Shown here one piece after another: positions 60,164-64,000 of a stretch of DNA of 64,000 nt. Position numbers and translations under genes: made by a program. Below the pieces are notes generated by a model. The model made no database searches. It saw only the letters and a list, made by a program, of their open reading frames with translations, and was not told the DNA's origin. Each line of letters starts with the position of its first letter. The stretch's first letter is position 1. The DNA comes from Bacteroidota bacterium (GTDB lineage Bacteria > Bacteroidota > Bacteroidia > UKL13-3). The stretch covers positions 49,111 through 113,110 of the forward strand of contig JAUXUD010000001.1 in NCBI GenBank assembly GCA_030680835.1, given 5' to 3'.

Positions 60164-60889
60164 TCAATGTGAAACCAGGAATTTATGATATATGGTTTTT
60201 CCATCGGTGTTGATCCGGATAAAATAAACACCATTGCTTAAGCAGTTAATGGCTATATCACCGTGCCATTTACCATTTACAGGATAGATATCATAAACAT
60301 CGTTTATAATTTCACCCAATACATTTGTGACCTGAATTTTATATTTTGATAAAGGAGCCGGATTCATTTCAAGAAATAATTTATCGGACGCAGGATTTGG
60401 ATATAAAAGTAAAGTGGATTCCTGGTTTCGAATAGCATGAATCCCGCTTGTATTTGTAAACACAATATTGAATTCAAGATTGGCAGAATCGGCAATATTA
60501 TTTTTACGATACACATTATATTTAATTACCGACTTGCCATTATAACCATGGGTTTCAACATGAAAAGCAATAAAGCAGGTGGTATCATTAATACCAAAAT
60601 CTTTAATAAAGTTTCCGCTTTGAATGAGTTCAAGCCAGCATTCTCCGTTAAAGCATGCTGTAACAAACCATCTTTTATCAATTGAATCCGATTTCTTCAC
60701 AAAACGGTAGTCATCTGATTTAAATGCTCCGGTATTGAAAAGTATTCTGGTTTCTTCATACAGGTATTCCTTGCCCGTGTTTAACAAAAGCACATTCCCA
60801 TTGGGCAAGGCGATTTGCGCCTTCATGGGATTGTCAATAAACAGTATAGTGATAAAAAGGAGTAATAATTTATTGTAAATGGTTTTCAA
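60164..60889 (-). CDS. Secreted protein with T9SS type A sorting domain
   Basis: Protein of 241 residues starting at TTG 60889, since a stop immediately precedes it in frame. The signal region is LLLLFITILFIDNPMKAQ. The middle has no recognised domain. The last ~80 residues (LLLYPNPASDKLFLEM ... NGVYFIRINTDG ... HKFLVSH) are a type A T9SS sorting domain. It is an exported surface protein of unknown role; the DUF4382 gene lies 121 bases downstream on the same strand. Confidence 0.78.
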   Translation of the reverse strand: MKTIYNKLLLLFITILFIDNPMKAQIALPNGNVLLLNTGKEYLYEETRILFNTGAFKSDDYRFVKKSDSIDKRWFVTACFNGECWLELIQSGNFIKDFGINDTTCFIAFHVETHGYNGKSVIKYNVYRKNNIADSANLEFNIVFTNTSGIHAIRNQESTLLLYPNPASDKLFLEMNPAPLSKYKIQVTNVLGEIINDVYDIYPVNGKWHGDIAINCLSNGVYFIRINTDGKTIYHKFLVSH

Positions 60890-61006
60890 TTATTTTATGA
60901 TTGTTTAACAAATTTACTATTTTTATTCCTTGAAATCGTAATAGGGTTATTTTTGTTCAATTAATCTGAACAATTCCTTTTATAAATTAAATATTTAGCC
61001 GGAATC

Positions 61007-62242
61007 ATGAAACAAAGAAACTTAAAAAACTCACCCTTCAACATTGTTGTTGTTGTTGCAGCTCTGGGTTATTTTGTAGATGTTTACGATTTAATACTTT
61101 TCAGTATAGTTCGGGTTCCCAGCCTTAAATCACTTGGACTCGAGGGTGAAGCATTAACAAATATCAGTGTGAATTTGTTAAACATTCAAATGCTGGGTAT
61201 GCTGCTTGGAGGTATTTTATGGGGGATATTGGGTGATAAAAAAGGACGCTTATCCATTTTATTTCTAACTATTTTATTGTATTCGGTGGCCAATATTGCA
61301 AACGGTATGGTTCAAACCATTAACCAATATTATGTGTTACGTTTTTTTGCCGGACTCGGACTCGCGGGAGAATTGGGAATTGGCATTACGCTGGTATCTG
61401 AGGTGATGCCAAAGGAAACGCGGGGTTACGGCACTACCCTGGTTTCGGGCGTTGGCATAGCCGGAGCCATACTGGGATTTTGGGTGGCCGATATTTTCGA
61501 CTGGCGGATGGCCTATTATGTGGGAGGCGGATTGGGACTCATTCTACTGGTATTACGGGTCTCATTGTATGAATCGGGTATGTACTCCCGCCTCAAGGAA
61601 ACAAAAATAAAAAAGGGACATTTTCTGAGTTTATTTCAGCACAAAAAAATGTTTTCGAAATACCTGAAATGTATTTTAATGGGTGTACCGGTTTGGTATG
61701 TGATAGCCATATTGGTAACTTTTGCACCCGAACTCGGTTCAGAAAAGGGTTTGCATGTAAATGGAATTATTGTGGGTGGTAAAGCTGTGATGTATTTTTA
61801 TATCGGAGGTTCATTGGGTTCCTTTATATTCGGACTCATCAGCGAATGGTTAAGGTCGAGAAAAAAGGCCATATTAATTGCCTTAAGTACCTTAACCATT
61901 TCCATCATACTTTTTTTTCTGGCCGAAGGCGTAAGCACCTCTATGTTTTATTTTATCCTTTTTGTAGTAGGTCTTCAAACCGGCTACTGGGCCGTATTTG
62001 TAACCACGGCATCTGAACAGTTTGGCACAAACATAAGAGCAACCGTAACCACAACAGTTCCTAACTTTGTAAGAGGTGCTACCATTTTTGTCACCACAGT
62101 TTTTGTCTGGCTCAAATCAACATCCCCCGGCTTAATAGGTTCAGCAATTATTGTAGGAGTGGTAGTAATGACCATGGCTTTTTATGCAACCATTAAAATG
62201 GAAGAGACCTATCATAAAGATTTGGATTATTATGATGCGTAA
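61007..62242 (+). CDS. MFS transporter
   Basis: Twelve-helix transporter of 411 residues. Motif A is GILGDKKGRLSILF in loop 2-3, and helix 4-5 has the GELGIGITLVSEVMPKETRG pattern of the sugar/metabolite:H+ symporter (MHS) type. The substrate is unknown. It is isolated: the T9SS protein is divergent and accA is convergent. Confidence 0.85.
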   Translation: MKQRNLKNSPFNIVVVVAALGYFVDVYDLILFSIVRVPSLKSLGLEGEALTNISVNLLNIQMLGMLLGGILWGILGDKKGRLSILFLTILLYSVANIANGMVQTINQYYVLRFFAGLGLAGELGIGITLVSEVMPKETRGYGTTLVSGVGIAGAILGFWVADIFDWRMAYYVGGGLGLILLVLRVSLYESGMYSRLKETKIKKGHFLSLFQHKKMFSKYLKCILMGVPVWYVIAILVTFAPELGSEKGLHVNGIIVGGKAVMYFYIGGSLGSFIFGLISEWLRSRKKAILIALSTLTISIILFFLAEGVSTSMFYFILFVVGLQTGYWAVFVTTASEQFGTNIRATVTTTVPNFVRGATIFVTTVFVWLKSTSPGLIGSAIIVGVVVMTMAFYATIKMEETYHKDLDYYDA

Positions 62243-62295
62243 CGGTTTGAAAAGTGCCAGTAAATAAAAACTCCGATGATTGGTTTTGGTATAGT

Positions 62296-63249
62296 CTAGT
62301 TTTCTATGAAATCACCCATAGCCGAAAACTTTTCGATGCGGGTTTTTATTAATAATTCCGGATCAATCCCAATAAGACTATTAAGTTCTTTAAGGAGATG
62401 TTCTTTAAAAATGATATAAGTATCTTTCGGATTTTCATGGGCTCCACCCAAAGGTTCGGGAATTACGCCATCAATCAATTTATTGGCCAGCATATCAATT
62501 GCGGTCAGTTTCAGCGCTTCTGCTGCTTTTTCTTTGTGTTCCCAGCTTCTCCATAAAATCGATGAACAGGATTCAGGTGAAATAACCGAATACCAGGTGT
62601 TTTCCATCATTAATACCCGATCTCCAACTGCAATCCCTAAAGCACCACCGGAAGCACCTTCACCTATAATGATACAAATTATAGGTACTTTAAACACACT
62701 CATTTCGTATAAGTTGCGTGCAATCGCCTCCCCCTGACCGCGTTCCTCGGCTTCAATTCCGGGAGATGCACCGGGAGTATCAATTAAACATACAATGGGA
62801 ATCTGAAAGCGTTCGGCCATTTTCATTAAACGTAAAGCTTTTCTATAGCCTTCAGGATTTGGCATTCCAAAGTTTCTAAACTGGCGTTGCTTGGTGTTTC
62901 TGCCCTTTTGCTGACCAACAACCATAACGCTTATACCATTAATACTGGCAAAACCACCTACCATGGCCTTATCGTCTTTTACGGTTCTGTCGCCATGCAA
63001 TTCAATAAAGTTATCAAAACAGTTTTCAACATAATCAAGCGTGTAGGGTCGTTCCGGATGTCTGCTGATTTGTACTCTTTGCCAGCCGGTTAACTTACTG
63101 TAAACATCCTTTTTTGCCGCTAAAATCTGTTCTTCCAATTCAATAATTTTAGCCGCCATATCAACCTTACCCTTATCATGAACCTTCTTCACTTCCTCCA
63201 TCTGGTCAATCAAATCCTGTATCGGTTTTTCAAAATCAAAATTTGCCAT
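62296..63249 (-). CDS. accA: Acetyl-CoA carboxylase carboxyltransferase subunit alpha
   Basis: Protein of 317 residues forming, with AccD, the carboxyltransferase that makes malonyl-CoA for fatty-acid synthesis. Signatures include [24 protein letters not shown] region (at [14 protein letters not shown]), [45 protein letters not shown] and [15 protein letters not shown]. Length and motifs are full. The promoter side faces tRNA-Asp. Confidence 0.96.
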   Translation of the reverse strand: MANFDFEKPIQDLIDQMEEVKKVHDKGKVDMAAKIIELEEQILAAKKDVYSKLTGWQRVQISRHPERPYTLDYVENCFDNFIELHGDRTVKDDKAMVGGFASINGISVMVVGQQKGRNTKQRQFRNFGMPNPEGYRKALRLMKMAERFQIPIVCLIDTPGASPGIEAEERGQGEAIARNLYEMSVFKVPIICIIIGEGASGGALGIAVGDRVLMMENTWYSVISPESCSSILWRSWEHKEKAAEALKLTAIDMLANKLIDGVIPEPLGGAHENPKDTYIIFKEHLLKELNSLIGIDPELLIKTRIEKFSAMGDFIEN

Positions 63250-63328
63250 ATTATTTCACGTTTGTCTTTGCCTTAGACAGTGCAATTTTAACTAAACTTA
63301 AGTATTTACAAAATTTTAAAAACTCCGC

Positions 63329-63358
63329 TTGATAAAATAATTAATAATCCTATATTTG
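63329..63358 (+). promoter_or_regulatory. Promoter of tRNA-Asp
   Basis: TTG (63329-63331) and TATATTTG (63351-63358), 19 bases apart, fit the Bacteroidota consensus well. The tRNA starts 55 bases after the -7 box, and the leader contains a CCCTAAAA...TTTTAGGG hairpin (63363-63395). Confidence 0.65.
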
Positions 63359-63413
63359 CGCTCCCTAAAAGAAAGGCATATCAAGTATTTTAGGGAAAGT
63401 TCATAAAAATATT

Positions 63414-63487
63414 GGAGCGGTAGTTCAGTTGGTTAGAATACGTGCCTGTCACGCACGGGGTCGCGGGTTCGAGTCCCGTCCGCTCCG
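63414..63487 (+). tRNA. tRNA-Asp (anticodon GTC)
   Basis: A 74-base cloverleaf. Acceptor GGAGCGG (63414-63420) pairs with CCGCTCC (63480-63486) and G63487 is the discriminator. The anticodon stem CGTGC/GCACG encloses CTGTCAC with GTC at 63448-63450. The T-arm reads GCGGG TTCGAGT CCCGT with one G-T pair. The CCA end is not encoded. It has its own promoter and terminator. Confidence 0.97.
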
Positions 63488-63510
63488 CAAATTCCCGTCC
63501 GGGAAGTTTC

Positions 63511-63546
63511 AAAACCCTTCAAACTCAATAGCTTGAAGGGTTTTTT
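63511..63546 (+). terminator. Intrinsic terminator of tRNA-Asp
   Basis: AAAACCCTTCAA (63511-63522) pairs with TTGAAGGGTTTT (63533-63544), followed by T residues. A small extra hairpin TTCCCG/CGGGAA lies just after the tRNA at 63492-63505. Confidence 0.9.
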
Positions 63547-63630
63547 ATTTTATAATACTTCGATTTTCTTCGTGTTTTATCATAATTTGTTGGCACTATG
63601 TTTGCCCCTTATAAAAAATGTTTGCCTTTT

Positions 63631-63759
63631 ATGAAAATCACCAATAAATTCTATCTCCATCAGGATAAAGGTAATGAAAATAATCGTCCTATCTATTTGC
63701 GCTTAACGGTGAAAAAAAATTATAAGATAACTTCCAACAAGGTGCAATTATTTAAATAA
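63631..63759 (+). pseudogene. N-terminal fragment of a tyrosine-type integrase
   Basis: ATG at 63631 to TAA at 63757-63759 gives 42 residues starting MKITNKFYLHQDKGNENNRP and continuing IYLRLTVKKNYK. This resembles the N-terminal arm-type DNA-binding region of Bacteroidota tyrosine recombinases (consensus about MKxxFYLRxxKxxKxGxxPIYLRVTVNGKR). The ORF ends in the middle of that domain and no core-binding or catalytic domain follows, so it is a truncated remnant. An in-frame ATG at 63598 would add 11 residues. Confidence 0.6.
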
Positions 63760-64000
63760 AAAAACTACTTTGCTCTTGGTTAAAAGCAATAAACATCGCT
63801 TGTTCTCAAAATTCATGTGAGTTATGGGGCGAAGCTATAAGATAATTTAAGCTTCAAAAACCAATTCCGGGTCCCAATGCAGGGACTTAGCCCTCGGAAA
63901 AGCAGGAAATCCGAAAGGATGAGGGTTTGAGGGGGATTATTTTAATTTATTTGAACTTGTTTTTGTTCGGGACGAGGGTTCGAATCCCTGCACCTCCACT
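63760..64000. other. Non-coding stretch between the integrase fragment and the window end, ending in a tmRNA/tRNA-like 3' end
   Basis: No gene is supported. A hairpin GTCCC...GGGAC (63872-63887), then CCCTC...GAGGG (near 63892-63926), precedes an AT-rich tract. The last ~36 bases (63965-64000) read like the 3' end of a tmRNA: GGGACGAGGG, the T-loop TTCGAATCCC and the acceptor-like CACCTCCA. Neither the tag-peptide region nor the 5' acceptor is visible upstream, so it is a partial copy, as left at an integration site. Confidence 0.5.

Noticed and set aside
63760..64000. Complete tmRNA gene at the right edge
   Set aside because: Only the last ~36 bases fit; no tag-peptide ORF, no pseudoknot segment typical of tmRNA and no 5' acceptor half are present.

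Overview
This window reads as chromosome of a member of the Bacteroidota, close to Chitinophaga- or Sphingobacteria-like lineages; the genus cannot be fixed from the sequence. The evidence is an LpxC-FabZ fusion, gliding genes gldC/gldD/gldE, the type IX secretion (T9SS) regulator PorX, three proteins with T9SS C-terminal sorting domains, a SusC/SusD pair, DUF4249/DUF4382/DUF5004 lipoproteins, promoters of the TTTG / TAnnTTTG type, few Shine-Dalgarno sequences and AT-rich spacers.

Layout. 1-4.9 kb: end of a SirB1/transglutaminase-like gene, the operon hup - TPR protein - 29-codon basic peptide - rng on the minus strand, and mutY-ssb on the plus strand. 5-7.8 kb: gldE-gldD and a LOG-family gene. 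7.8-11.8 kb: tyrosine catabolism (hpd, hmgA), split by an AT-rich block of lipoproteins and a DUF2442 protein. 11.9-16.3 kb: a TPR lipoprotein, two outer-membrane barrels and porX. 16.5-22.8 kb: HD phosphohydrolase, lpxD, lpxC-fabZ, lpxA, an ABC ATPase and lpxB (lipid A). 22.9-29.1 kb: coiled-coil membrane protein, DinB protein, gldC, MerR regulator, M23 peptidase, alaS. 29.4-45 kb: paired lipoproteins, MFS and EamA transporters, pyrC, YraN, a TonB receptor with DUF4249 partner, methyltransferase, DUF349 protein and two HMG-CoA-lyase-like genes. 45-59 kb: an alpha-glucan utilisation locus (GH31, Nudix-type regulator, T9SS starch-binding-like protein, GH13 amylase, SusC, SusD and two accessory surface proteins). 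59-64 kb: DUF4382 lipoprotein, T9SS protein, MFS transporter, accA, tRNA-Asp, then an integrase fragment and a tmRNA/tRNA 3' end that look like the edge of an integrated element.

The glucan genes fit together. Secreted GH13 amylase and the repeat-domain protein would act at the surface through T9SS, SusC/SusD would import oligosaccharides, and GH31 would release glucose. A Nudix-fold protein with a decayed catalytic box probably controls them: the same 19-bp inverted repeat lies in both divergent promoter regions of the locus.

The least expected feature is a set of eleven short intergenic arrays or array fragments. Most have a 7- or 8-base unit and most begin within a few bases of a stop codon. 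There are also several hairpin elements, one of which seems to be inserted in frame in alaS.
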